DNA of 64,000 nt from Amycolatopsis decaplanina DSM 44594. GTDB lineage: Bacteria; Actinomycetota; Actinomycetes; Mycobacteriales; Pseudonocardiaceae. Of the stretch, positions 16,456 to 24,360 are shown in pieces. The notes beneath the pieces are model-generated. The model searched no databases, had not been told where the DNA came from, and was given only the letters and a program-made list of their open reading frames with translations. The DNA is taken from NCBI RefSeq assembly GCF_000342005.1, contig NZ_AOHO01000058.1, forward strand, positions 62,001 through 126,000, written 5' to 3'. Numbering within the stretch: the stretch's first letter is position 1; the number at the start of each line of letters is the position of its first letter. The position numbers and the translations under genes are program-made.

Positions 16456-16539
16456 ATGTCCAGTGGCGATAGTCCGCTTCCTAGTAGTCGCAGCGTTTCC
16501 GCCTTCACACCTCGCCGGATCCCCACCTGGCAGGGCTGA
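16456..16539 (+). CDS. Putative 27-residue leader peptide upstream of corA
   Basis: ATG 16456, TGA 16537. The very good ribosome-binding site GAGGTGAGG lies 7 bases before the ATG. The peptide starts MSSGDSPLPSSRSV and is rich in Ser, Pro and Arg. It is on the same strand as corA, 93 bp upstream, with a hairpin in between. Pro-containing leader peptides control Mg2+ transporter genes in enterobacteria (mgtL, corL); a similar role here is inferred from position and composition only. Confidence 0.4.
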   Translation: MSSGDSPLPSSRSVSAFTPRRIPTWQG

Positions 16540-16561
16540 CGAAACCGGGAACGCTGGCCTA

Positions 16562-16587
16562 GCCGAGCGGCCCCCCGACCGCTTGGC
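16562..16587 (+). promoter_or_regulatory. Hairpin between leader peptide and corA (candidate attenuator)
   Basis: GCCGAGCGG (16562-16570) pairs with CCGCTTGGC (16579-16587), 9 bp with one G-U and an 8-base C-rich loop. It lies 22 bp after the leader peptide stop and 45 bp before the corA start. It could act as a terminator or an alternative structure governed by ribosome position. Confidence 0.4.
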
Positions 16588-16632
16588 CCGTCGTCTTCGC
16601 GCACAACGCACGACGTCTGCCCAGGAGATCCC

Positions 16633-17721
16633 ATGCCTGCCATTCCCTCGCTCGGTGGCCTTCGCGGCCGGAACAACGGTCGTGCCAAGAGCGTCCCTGA
16701 ACGCCCGTTGCCCGTCCCTCTTTCGGCGTACGTCGTCGACTGCGCGGTGTACGTGGAGGGCAAGCGCCTGCCCGGCCGCTGGACGCACGCCGAGGCGATC
16801 AAAGAGGTGCGCAAGCGGCACGCCGGGTTCGTCTGGATCGGCCTGCACGAGCCCGACGCGGTCCAGATCCAGGGCATCGCGGACACCTTCGGCCTGCACG
16901 AACTGGCCGTCGAAGACGCGCTCGAAGCACACCAGCGGCCCAAGCTGGAGCGCTACGACGACACGCTGTTCATGGTGCTGAAGACGGTCCGGTACGTCGA
17001 GCACGAGTCGCCGACCACGGCGAACGAGATCGTCGAGACCGGTGAGCTGATGGCGTTCCTCGGCCGCGACTTCGTGATCACCGTGCGGCACGGGAACCAC
17101 TCGGGGCTCGCCAGGCTGCGCCGCGAACTCGACCAGGACCCGGAGCGGCTCGACCTCGGGCCGTCCGCGGTGCTGCACGCGATCGCGGACCATGTCGTCG
17201 ACCACTACCTGGACGTGACCACGCGGATCGAGTCGGACATCGACGAGATGGAGACGCAGGTCTTCGCGCCGCGCTCCAAGGTCAGCGCCGAGCAGATCTA
17301 CTTCATGAAGCGCGAGGTGCTGGAACTGCGGCGTTCGGTGATGCCGCTGGGGACACCGCTGCAGCGACTGGCCGAGGGCTACACGCGGCTCATCCCGGAC
17401 GAGGTCCGGTCCTACTTCCGCGACGTCTCCGACCACTTGACGACCGTCGCGGAGCGGGTCGCGAACTTCGACGAACTGCTGACCACCCTGGTCGACGCGA
17501 CACTGGCGAAGATCACGCTTCAGCAGAACACCGACATGCGCAAGATCACCGCGTGGGCGGCGATCATCGCGGTCCCGACGGCGCTCGCCGGCATCTACGG
17601 GATGAACTTCGACTACATGCCGGAACTGCATTGGCGCTTCGGCTACCCGGTGGCGATGACGATCATCTTCGGCGTCTGCATCCTGCTCTACCGAATATTC
17701 AGGAAGAACCGCTGGCTCTGA
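16633..17721 (+). CDS. corA: CorA-type magnesium/cobalt transporter
   Basis: Protein of 362 residues. A large cytoplasmic funnel domain with a long helix (about 200-290) is followed by two C-terminal transmembrane helices. The signature YGMNFDYMPEL lies at the end of the first, with the tail RIFRKNRWL after the second. It forms a homopentameric Mg2+ (Co2+) channel. ATG 16633 has AGGAGA 7 bases upstream. The leader peptide and hairpin upstream suggest post-initiation control. In mycobacteria corA (Rv1239c) also neighbours lpqY-sugABC; here several genes intervene. Confidence 0.92.
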   Translation: MPAIPSLGGLRGRNNGRAKSVPERPLPVPLSAYVVDCAVYVEGKRLPGRWTHAEAIKEVRKRHAGFVWIGLHEPDAVQIQGIADTFGLHELAVEDALEAHQRPKLERYDDTLFMVLKTVRYVEHESPTTANEIVETGELMAFLGRDFVITVRHGNHSGLARLRRELDQDPERLDLGPSAVLHAIADHVVDHYLDVTTRIESDIDEMETQVFAPRSKVSAEQIYFMKREVLELRRSVMPLGTPLQRLAEGYTRLIPDEVRSYFRDVSDHLTTVAERVANFDELLTTLVDATLAKITLQQNTDMRKITAWAAIIAVPTALAGIYGMNFDYMPELHWRFGYPVAMTIIFGVCILLYRIFRKNRWL

Positions 17722-17756
17722 CCTCTTCCCGCTTCCGGTAGTACCTGGAGTTCCCC

Positions 17757-17873
17757 ATGCCAAGGATCCTGACCAACCTCAAATTCTGGGCGCTGGCGTT
17801 CTGCGTCGTCTGGCTCGGCGTCGTCATCGCGATCATCGCCAAGGACCCCGCTTTCGCGCACGGCACCAAGTAG
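17757..17873 (+). CDS. Small single-helix membrane protein (38 aa)
   Basis: ATG 17757, TAG 17871-17873, with GGAG eight bases upstream. The peptide begins MPRILTNLKFW and has one hydrophobic helix (ALAFCVVWLGVVIAIIA), then a short charged tail (KDPAFAHGTK). It lies 35 bp after corA and 25 bp before the phosphoesterase, all in one direction, so it is probably in the same operon. Possibly a modulator of a membrane partner such as CorA; this is speculation. Confidence 0.55.
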   Translation: MPRILTNLKFWALAFCVVWLGVVIAIIAKDPAFAHGTK

Positions 17874-17898
17874 CGCCTCCGGGATTACCCTGGAGCGC

Positions 17899-18546
17899 AT
17901 GAAAGCGCTGGTCGTCGCGGACGAGGTCGAGGAGCGGCTGTGGACGTCCGCCGTCCGCAACCACCCGGCCGACCTCGTCATCGGCGCCGGCGACCTGCCC
18001 TACGACTACCTCGAGTTCCTGGCGGGCGCGCTCGACGTGCCGTGCGTGTTCGTCCCCGGCAACCACGACCCCGACCTGTCCGGCTACACGCGCTACGGCG
18101 GACTGTCCATGAAGGACGGTTTCCCCGCCGTGTGGCCCGGGCCGGCGGGCGGGGTGAACGCGGACGGCCGGGTCGTCGACGTCGGCGGGCTCCGCTTCGC
18201 CGGGCTCGGCGGCTCGGTCCGGTACAACGACGGCCCGAACCAGTGGACACAACGCCAGCAGGCGCGGCGGGCCCGGCGGCTGGTGCGCCGGGCCCGGTTC
18301 CGCCGCTGGCGGGACGGACGGGACGTCGACGTCCTGCTCACCCACGCACCGCCGCGGCACTGCGGCGACCGCGAGGATCCGCCGCACCGCGGGTTCGACT
18401 GTCTCCATCGCACGATCGAGTTGCTGCGGCCGAAATGGTTGCTGCACGGGCACATCCACCCGCACGGTGAACCCGTGCCGGACCGGGTGCTCGGCGGGAC
18501 CACGGTACGCAACGTGGTCGGGCACCGGATCATGGAGCTACTGTGA
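17899..18546 (+). CDS. Calcineurin-like metallophosphoesterase
   Basis: Protein of 215 residues with GAGDLPYDYL, PGNHDPD (the GNHD metal motif), THAPPRHC and HGHIHPHG, the conserved blocks for a dinuclear metal centre. The first Asp-x-His block is degenerate: the N-terminus is ALVVADEVEERLW in place of the usual DxH, a feature of one actinobacterial subfamily. Substrate unknown. Its TGA overlaps the GTG of the next gene (GTGA), so the two are coupled. Confidence 0.8.
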   Translation: MKALVVADEVEERLWTSAVRNHPADLVIGAGDLPYDYLEFLAGALDVPCVFVPGNHDPDLSGYTRYGGLSMKDGFPAVWPGPAGGVNADGRVVDVGGLRFAGLGGSVRYNDGPNQWTQRQQARRARRLVRRARFRRWRDGRDVDVLLTHAPPRHCGDREDPPHRGFDCLHRTIELLRPKWLLHGHIHPHGEPVPDRVLGGTTVRNVVGHRIMELL

Positions 18547-19379
18547 AGGACACCGGTTTTCCCCGCGCGGACGCGGAACACGACTTCCTCCGCGCGCGAC
18601 GGCGTCAGGTGTTGTCGAGGCTGGCGAACTGGCTTCGCCGCGAGCCCGACGACGTCAACATCATGCTGCCGTTCCACGAGGTGGTCGACGCGCTCGGCTA
18701 TCTCGGCGAGCGGAAGATCGGGGCACGGGTGATCCGGCTCGATTCGATCGTCGGCAGTGTGGACCGCGGCCGCGACTTCGACCGCCGGTTCCGCCCGACG
18801 TCCGGCCGCGTCCGCGAACGCTGGGAACGGCTGGCGCTCGCGACCAGACGTGGCGAGTCCATCCCGCCGATCGAGGTGTACCGCGTCGGCGAACTGCACT
18901 TCATCATCGACGGACACCACCGCGTTTCGGTGGCCCACGCGATGCGACTGTCCACAATAGAGGCGATGGTCACCGAGGTGCGGACCAAACTGGACCCGAG
19001 CGGGATCCGGTACCGCGGCGACCTGATCGTGAAGGACTACCGGCGGCTGTTCCTGGAACGCGTCCCGCTTTCGGGGCACGCGCGGGCTTCGGTGGTGTTC
19101 ACGGATCCGTGGGACTACGCGCGGCTCGGTGAGCACGTCGAGGCGTGGGGTTTCCGGCTGATGCAGGACGAAGGGGCCTACTCGGACCGAGCGACACTGG
19201 CGCAGCGATGGTTCGACGAGGAGTTCGTGCCGGTGGTGGCGATGCTGCGGCAGGCGGACCTGATCGGCGACCGCACCGACGCCGAGGCGTACCTGTGGGT
19301 GGCGTGCGAACGGTACCGGCTGATCCGGACGCACCGGTGGGACGACGAGGTCTTCGAGGCGGTGCGGCGGCAGTCGTGA
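18543..19379 (+). CDS. ParB/sulfiredoxin-like nuclease-domain protein
   Basis: Protein of 278 residues. A ParB N-terminal-like core is visible as VIRLDSIVGSVDR, then IPPIEVYRVGELHFIIDGHHRVSVAHAMRL; the I-D-G-x-H-R block is the ParB/Srx nucleotide-binding motif. Flanking helical regions have no recognised domain. It is probably not the chromosome-partition ParB, since no parA is adjacent and the helix-turn-helix is not evident. Its stop codon lies inside the left arm of the palindrome at 19373-19418. Confidence 0.65.
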   Translation: MKDTGFPRADAEHDFLRARRRQVLSRLANWLRREPDDVNIMLPFHEVVDALGYLGERKIGARVIRLDSIVGSVDRGRDFDRRFRPTSGRVRERWERLALATRRGESIPPIEVYRVGELHFIIDGHHRVSVAHAMRLSTIEAMVTEVRTKLDPSGIRYRGDLIVKDYRRLFLERVPLSGHARASVVFTDPWDYARLGEHVEAWGFRLMQDEGAYSDRATLAQRWFDEEFVPVVAMLRQADLIGDRTDAEAYLWVACERYRLIRTHRWDDEVFEAVRRQS

Positions 19380-19418
19380 GTGTTCCGGTTCGTCGAATCG
19401 CCCCGGAACACTCACGAC
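19373..19418. terminator. Palindrome overlapping a stop codon between convergent genes
   Basis: Perfect 16-bp arms (GTCGTGAGTGTTCCGG at 19373-19388 and its complement at 19403-19418) with a 14-base loop. The TGA of the ParB-like gene (19377-19379) lies in the left arm, and the opposing MFS gene ends 8 bp after the right arm. Confidence 0.75.
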
Positions 19419-19425
19419 ACGCGAG

Positions 19426-20949
19426 CTACATGTGCACCGCGACCGGAGCACCCTCCGCGGCGCCTTCCGGCGCCTTCGCCGGGGCACCGGACCGCAGCAG
19501 CAGCCCGCAGATCACCGCGCCGATGACGAAGATCCACCCGCCCCACACGAAGGCGGTCGTGTAACTGTGCACGGCCGCTTCGGCCGCGAGCTGCGGCGAA
19601 GGCACCTTCCCGGCCAGGAACGACGTCGCCGCGTTACCCGCCAGCGTGCTCAGCAGTGCGGTCCCGATCGAGCCGCCGACCTGCTGCGCGGTGTTGACCG
19701 CCGCCGACGCGACACCGGCGTCGTGCGTGTCGACGCCGAAGGTCGCGACGCTCATCGCGGGCGCCATGGCGAGACCGATTCCGACGCCCATGACCATCAG
19801 CGGGAACAGCACCCCGCCGGCGTAGGTGCTGGTGGTGTCGATGGCCGAGAGCCAGAACAGACCCGCGCCCGCGATCAGCATTCCCAATGACACCAAAGGT
19901 TTCGCGCCGAACTTCGGCAGGAGCACGGCCGTCGCCGAGGTCGCGCTCGCCATCAGGGTGGCCACCATCGGCAGGAACGCGACCCCGCTCTGCACCGGCG
20001 TGAACCCGAGGTTCAGCTGGATGTAGAAGGTGAGGAACAGGAAGATCGAGAACATCCCGATGGCGAGCAGGAACATCGCCAGGTACGAGCCACCGCGGTC
20101 GCGGTCCAGCAGCACCCGCAGCGGCAGAAGCGGATGTGAGACCCGCTGCTGGATCACCACGAACGCGGCGAGCAGCACGACACCGGCGGCGAGGAAGCCC
20201 CACACCGAGATCGAGGACCACGAGTCACGCTCGGCGTTCGCGAAGCCGTAAACCAACGCGAAGAGTCCGGCCGACGCGGTGATCGTGCCCGGGATGTCGA
20301 GCTTCGGGCGCGGGCCTTCGGTCTCGGAGTTCTTCAGCAGCACGGCCGAACCGGCGAACGCGATCACCGCGAAGATGATGTTGACGTACATCGACCAGCG
20401 CCAGTCGAGGTACTCGGTCAGCACGCCGCCGAGCAGCAGGCCGATCGCCGCGCCGCCACCACCGATCGCGCCGAAGACGCCGAAGGCCTTGCCGCGCTCC
20501 TTCGGGTCGGTGAAGGTCGTGGTCAGCAGCGAAAGTGCCGCCGGTGCGAGAAGAGCACCGAAGACACCCTGTGCGGCACGGGCGACGAGCAGCATCTCGA
20601 TGCTGCTGGCCGCCCCACCGATCGCGGACACGATGGCGAAGCCGGCGAGCCCGACGAGGAACGCGCGTTTGCGGCCGAAGAGGTCCGCGAGCCGCCCGCC
20701 CAGCAGGAGCAAGCTGCCGAACGCGAGCGCGTAGGCGGTGACGACCCACTGGCGGGCGTCGTTCGAGAACTCGAGGTCCCGCTGCGCCGACGGGAGCGCG
20801 ATGTTCACGACGGTGGCGTCGAGTACGACCATCAGCTGGGCGAGACCGATCATCACCAGGATCAGCCATCTCCTGGCGTGGTGCGGGTTGGCGTGCTGCG
20901 CGGCCGCGTCCCCCGGCGGCGTGGCGACAGCGGTGGATGAGTCAGACAT
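19426..20949 (-). CDS. MFS drug exporter, DHA2/EmrB-QacA type (14 TM)
   Basis: Protein of 507 residues with about fourteen membrane helices. Motif C-type and motif A sequences are clear: LDATVVNIALPSAQRDL in helix 1, GGRLADLFGRKRAF in the 2-3 loop, and a Gly-rich helix 5. It is a proton-coupled exporter of drugs or small hydrophobic molecules. It is divergent from a TetR regulator (21072-21749) with a palindromic operator between the two, the usual layout of repressor-controlled efflux. Confidence 0.88.
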   Translation of the reverse strand: MSDSSTAVATPPGDAAAQHANPHHARRWLILVMIGLAQLMVVLDATVVNIALPSAQRDLEFSNDARQWVVTAYALAFGSLLLLGGRLADLFGRKRAFLVGLAGFAIVSAIGGAASSIEMLLVARAAQGVFGALLAPAALSLLTTTFTDPKERGKAFGVFGAIGGGGAAIGLLLGGVLTEYLDWRWSMYVNIIFAVIAFAGSAVLLKNSETEGPRPKLDIPGTITASAGLFALVYGFANAERDSWSSISVWGFLAAGVVLLAAFVVIQQRVSHPLLPLRVLLDRDRGGSYLAMFLLAIGMFSIFLFLTFYIQLNLGFTPVQSGVAFLPMVATLMASATSATAVLLPKFGAKPLVSLGMLIAGAGLFWLSAIDTTSTYAGGVLFPLMVMGVGIGLAMAPAMSVATFGVDTHDAGVASAAVNTAQQVGGSIGTALLSTLAGNAATSFLAGKVPSPQLAAEAAVHSYTTAFVWGGWIFVIGAVICGLLLRSGAPAKAPEGAAEGAPVAVHM

Positions 20950-21029
20950 ACGGGCGGTTTCCTCACCGATAGTGACGAAGAAGCTATGTGGAGTAGGTAT
21001 CTCCCCTTTCGCCGCTCAAGGTACACAAG

Positions 21030-21052
21030 AAGTGGAGAACTGTCCTCTACTT
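21030..21052. promoter_or_regulatory. Palindromic TetR operator for the MFS/TetR pair
   Basis: AAGTGGAG at 21030-21037 mirrors CTCTACTT at 21045-21052 with one mismatch, around AACTGTC. It lies 19 bp before the TetR start and 80 bp before the MFS start, fitting a shared operator. Confidence 0.6.
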
Positions 21053-21071
21053 CATTTGTTAAGCTGGATGA

Positions 21072-21749
21072 ATGGCTCGGGACCTCGCTCCCGCCGCACC
21101 GGCGCGGCCGCTGCGGCGCGACGCTGAACTCAATCGGCAGCGCATCATCGCGGCGGCACGCGATGTCTTCGGCGAGCGCGGACTCGAAGCGACTCTCGAC
21201 GACGTCGCACATCACGCCGGCGTCGGCGTCGGCACCGTCTATCGCCGCTTCCCGAGCAAGGAACACCTGGTCGAGGCCATGTTCGTCGACCAGTTCGAGA
21301 CGATCCGCGAGTTCGCCGAGGAAGCGCTTCGCGCCGAAGATCCTTGGGAGGGCTTCGCGAGCTTCACCTGGCGCGCGGCCGAACTGCACGCCGGCGACCG
21401 CGGGTTACGCGAAGTCATGCTGTCGAACGTCTTCGGCCAGGAGCGTGTCGCCGAGGCGAAATCCCGCATGGTGCCGTTGATCACACAGCTCGTCGAACGG
21501 GCTCAGGCGGCCGGCGCCCTCCGTGCCGACATCGTGCCGACGGACATGCCGCTCCTGCACCAGATGATCGGCTCCGTCATCGAGTTCACGCACGGTATCC
21601 AGCCGGACCTGTGGCGCCGCTGCCTCGCGATGCTCCTGGACGGCCTGCGCGCCGAACCCGGCCGCGCCACCCCGTTGCCGCATCCGCCGCTCGACGTCGA
21701 GGCACTGGAGGAAGTCATGTGCTCCTTCCGGCTGCCCAAACTCCGCTAA
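21072..21749 (+). CDS. TetR/AcrR family regulator of the adjacent MFS exporter
   Basis: Protein of 225 residues with a clear TetR DNA-binding domain: RQRIIAAARDVFGERGLEA, then LDDVAHHAGVGVGTVYRRFPSKEHLVEAMF. The C-terminal helices form the ligand pocket. It is divergent from the DHA2 exporter, so it is predicted to repress the pump and itself through the site at 21030-21052, released by a pump substrate. The 3' end meets a strong palindrome. Confidence 0.88.
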   Translation: MARDLAPAAPARPLRRDAELNRQRIIAAARDVFGERGLEATLDDVAHHAGVGVGTVYRRFPSKEHLVEAMFVDQFETIREFAEEALRAEDPWEGFASFTWRAAELHAGDRGLREVMLSNVFGQERVAEAKSRMVPLITQLVERAQAAGALRADIVPTDMPLLHQMIGSVIEFTHGIQPDLWRRCLAMLLDGLRAEPGRATPLPHPPLDVEALEEVMCSFRLPKLR

Positions 21750-21752
21750 CTC

Positions 21753-21830
21753 ACGCAATTAGTCACCTACTTGCGGCCAGTGAGCGTCGCGTGACGTTCG
21801 CAGGCGCCGCAAGTAGGTGACTAATTGCGT
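21753..21830. terminator. 25-bp perfect palindrome (family C) between convergent genes
   Basis: The left arm 21753-21777 begins ACGCAATTAGTCACCTACTT and the right arm 21806-21830 is its exact complement, with a 28-base loop. It fills the space between the TetR stop (21749) and the DUF3558 gene stop (21830). Related copies lie at 36999-37063 and, as a half-site, inside gpgS at 56583-56600. Confidence 0.78.
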
Positions 21831-22756
21831 CAGGGGAGCTTCGGGAACACCGCGACGGCGACCTCTCGCGCCGCCGCGCAGGTGGCTTCCTCCGGCGCCC
21901 CGTCGACGCCGACCACCGAGAGCATCGCCTGCTCGACCCGGTCCGGGGCGCCCGGGATCGGCCGGTGCGTGGTCACCTGGCAGAACGCGCCGGACGTGGC
22001 GACCTGGACCTGCCGTCCGCCCAGCGCCTCCGTCGCGCCCGGCGTGGTGTCCGCGCCCACCGACAACGAGAAGCTGACCTTGCCGCGGATGCAGCTGTGC
22101 CCGGACAGCGCCGGGGCCGGCTTGGTCTCCGGCCCCGCCGCGGCGTCGAGTTCGTGCTGGTCGAGTGCCGCGCACGGGGCGACGCGGCCCCACGAGCGCT
22201 GGTCGAGGTTCAGCCGCCCGACCTTGCGCGCGGAGATCACCCCCGCCGCGCCGTCGACCGTCGCGTCGGCGATCCGGCAGCGGTCGGCCTGATCGGCCGG
22301 GGCCGTGTCGTCGGAGGTGACGGCGATGGACAGCCTGATCCCGTCGGCGAAGGTCAGCAGCCGGGTGCAGACGGTGTCCTCGTGGAACGTCGACCGCTGG
22401 ACGCTGACGCCTTCCGGCAACGGCCCGGCGTATTCGTACGGCTGATTGTTCGGATCCTGCCCGGAGGTGATCGGGCCGGTGGTCACGGTGTAGCGATTGG
22501 CGCCCTCGACGAATTCGAGGCGGCAGAACTCGAAAGAGGTCAACGGCGGTTTGACCGCGTTTCCGCCGCCGATCACTTTTCGCTGGTCGACAAGGCTGCA
22601 GTAATCGAGCGACGAGTATTCCCCGAGCGCTTCCGAAGCGGTCAGGGCCTCGTCGCCCGCCGTGGTCGGCGACGGCGTCACCGCCGGTTCCGGCGTGGCA
22701 CAGGCCGCGGTGAGGAACAGGCCGCAGAGCACCGCGCTCAGTCTCTTCGGGGGCAC
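21830..22756 (-). CDS. DUF3558-type lipoprotein
   Basis: Protein of 308 residues. The lipoprotein signal is MPPKRLSAVLCGLFLTAAC, with lipobox LTAAC and the lipid-modified Cys at about 19. The mature protein has several Cys (DYCSLVD, FEFCRLEF, DTVCTRLL, APCAALD, SCIRGKVSF, CQVTTHR), probably paired. The arrangement of two related halves resembles DUF3558 lipoproteins of Pseudonocardiales and mycobacteria. Function is unknown; it would sit on the outer face of the membrane. Confidence 0.7.
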   Translation of the reverse strand: MPPKRLSAVLCGLFLTAACATPEPAVTPSPTTAGDEALTASEALGEYSSLDYCSLVDQRKVIGGGNAVKPPLTSFEFCRLEFVEGANRYTVTTGPITSGQDPNNQPYEYAGPLPEGVSVQRSTFHEDTVCTRLLTFADGIRLSIAVTSDDTAPADQADRCRIADATVDGAAGVISARKVGRLNLDQRSWGRVAPCAALDQHELDAAAGPETKPAPALSGHSCIRGKVSFSLSVGADTTPGATEALGGRQVQVATSGAFCQVTTHRPIPGAPDRVEQAMLSVVGVDGAPEEATCAAAREVAVAVFPKLP

Positions 22757-22872
22757 CGGAGCAGTATCGTCAAAAGATCCCGGAACACCACCCCCTACGG
22801 GCGAAGAACACAGGGTCCGCCACGTTTTCCCAGGTGGACGCTTTACCGCGATTTCACGCCCTTAGGGGTGCG

Positions 22873-22916
22873 TTTCGTCCCGCGGCGGGATGCGGCCGGG
22901 CCGCCGCGGGACGAAA
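22873..22916. promoter_or_regulatory. 16-bp perfect palindrome in a divergent promoter region
   Basis: TTTCGTCCCGCGGCGG (22873-22888) and its exact complement (22901-22916) have a 12-base loop. Unlike the other long palindromes in this window, it lies between divergent genes, 40 bp before the PspC start. It is more likely an operator or leader hairpin than a terminator. Confidence 0.5.
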
Positions 22917-22955
22917 ATGGGTTTCACACACAGTGATGACAGAGAGGGAAGACCC

Positions 22956-23156
22956 GTGACGAACCCCGTAGCCGCCCGGCTGACCCGACCGCGCCATGGC
23001 CGCATGATCGGTGGCGTCTGCGCCGGCATCGCCAAACGTTTCGGCACCACGCCGGGCAAGGTCCGCCTGCTCGCCGTGCTGTCCTGCCTGCTGCCCGGCC
23101 CGCAGTTCATCGTCTATCTCGTGCTGTGGCTCGCCCTGCCCGAGAGCGAGTACTGA
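22956..23156 (+). CDS. PspC-domain small membrane protein
   Basis: Protein of 66 residues from GTG 22956, which has GAGAGGGAAG just upstream; longer readings to 22890 cross the palindrome and are rejected. It contains the PspC core: RMIGGVCAGIAKRFGTTPGKVRLLAVLSCLLPGPQFIVYLVLWLALPE, with the GVCAGIA turn and two hydrophobic helices. Stand-alone PspC-domain proteins are usually linked to membrane stress. It converges with sugC with only 22 bp between. Confidence 0.8.
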   Translation: MTNPVAARLTRPRHGRMIGGVCAGIAKRFGTTPGKVRLLAVLSCLLPGPQFIVYLVLWLALPESEY

Positions 23157-23178
23157 TCCCGGGCAGGACGAGCCGGGG

Positions 23179-24357
23179 TCACTCCGTGTAGGTCAGGTTC
23201 TTGCCGCTGGCCCCGTCGAAGAGCTTGATCTTGTCCGCGTCGAACCACAGTTCCACGCCTCTGTTCTCCGCCGCCGAAGAGGCCGCGGAGAGCCGGGCCA
23301 CGATTTGTGACTCGGAGCCCGGGACGTCCGCGGATCCGCTGTCGGCGGCGAGATCCGCGAGGTCGGACGACGACGCGGCCTCACCTTCGACCGAGAAGTG
23401 CGCGAACTTCTCCGAACCCATCGACTCGAGGACGTCGACGTGGGCGGTGAACGTCGCCCCTTGGCGGGCGGCGGCGTCCACCAGCGCGGCGTCCTCGAAG
23501 TGCTCCGGCCGGATGCCGACGATGACCTCACGCGGCGCGTCGGCGGCTTCGGCCAGCTGCCGTACCCGGTCGGTGAGCGGGATGTCACCCAGCGCGCTGC
23601 GGGCGGTCCCGTTCTCCAGCGTCGCGGGCACGAAGTTCATCGACGGGCTGCCGATGAACCCGGCCACGAACAGGTTCGCCGGGTTGTCGTACAGGAACTG
23701 TGGCGACCCGATCTGCTGCACGTGGCCCGCCCGGAGCACGACGACCCGGTCGCCGAGGGTCATGGCCTCGGTCTGATCGTGGGTGACGTAGAGCGTCGTC
23801 GTGCCCAGCTGTTTCTGGATCTTCGACACCGAGGTCCGCATCTGGCCGCGGAGTTTCGCGTCCAAGTTGGACAGTGGCTCGTCCATCAGGAACGCCTTGG
23901 GGTTGCGGACGATCGCCCGGCCCATCGCGACGCGCTGCCGCTGCCCGCCGGAGAGGTTCGCCGGCTTCCGGTCCAGATGCCCGGTCAGATCGAGGATCTG
24001 CGCCGCCTCCTCGACCTTGGCCCGCACGGTCCGGTCGTCGACCTTGGCCAGCCGCAACGGGAACGCCATGTTCTCCCGCACGCTCATGTGCGGGTACAGC
24101 GCGTAGGACTGGAACACCATCGCGATGTCACGGTCCTTGGGCGCCTTCTCGTTGACGCGCTGACCGTCGATGCGCAGTTCACCGGAGGAGATGTCCTCCA
24201 GGCCCGCGACCATGTTCAGGGTCGTGGATTTGCCGCAGCCGGACGGGCCGACCAGGATGATGAACTCACCGTCGGCGATCGTGATGTCCACTTCGGACAC
24301 CGCGAGGGCGCCGTCGGGGTAGGACTTGGACACTTTTTCGAGAACGATTTCAGCCAT
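23179..24357 (-). CDS. sugC: Sugar ABC transporter ATP-binding protein (SugC/MsiK-like)
   Basis: Protein of 392 residues. ABC motifs are Walker A GPSGCGKST (about 38), Q-loop VFQSYALYPHMSV, signature LSGGQRQR, Walker B AFLMDEPLSNLD and switch His THDQTEA. The C-terminal 150 residues are the TOBE/MalK-type regulatory domain. It energises the SugA-SugB channel. The last gene of lpqY-sugA-sugB-sugC, four bases after sugB. By family and order it matches the mycobacterial trehalose importer; the protein also resembles multi-operon MsiK. Confidence 0.88.
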   Translation of the reverse strand: MAEIVLEKVSKSYPDGALAVSEVDITIADGEFIILVGPSGCGKSTTLNMVAGLEDISSGELRIDGQRVNEKAPKDRDIAMVFQSYALYPHMSVRENMAFPLRLAKVDDRTVRAKVEEAAQILDLTGHLDRKPANLSGGQRQRVAMGRAIVRNPKAFLMDEPLSNLDAKLRGQMRTSVSKIQKQLGTTTLYVTHDQTEAMTLGDRVVVLRAGHVQQIGSPQFLYDNPANLFVAGFIGSPSMNFVPATLENGTARSALGDIPLTDRVRQLAEAADAPREVIVGIRPEHFEDAALVDAAARQGATFTAHVDVLESMGSEKFAHFSVEGEAASSSDLADLAADSGSADVPGSESQIVARLSAASSAAENRGVELWFDADKIKLFDGASGKNLTYTE

Positions 24358-24360
24358 GGG

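Noticed and set aside
16440..16632. M-box (ykoK) magnesium riboswitch upstream of corA
   Set aside because: GGTGAGG is the only resemblance to the M-box start; the other conserved blocks were not found and a short ORF explains the ribosome-binding site.
18543..19379. Chromosome-partition ParB
   Set aside because: The ParB-like core is present, but no ParA gene, no parS-like sites and no clear central HTH were seen.
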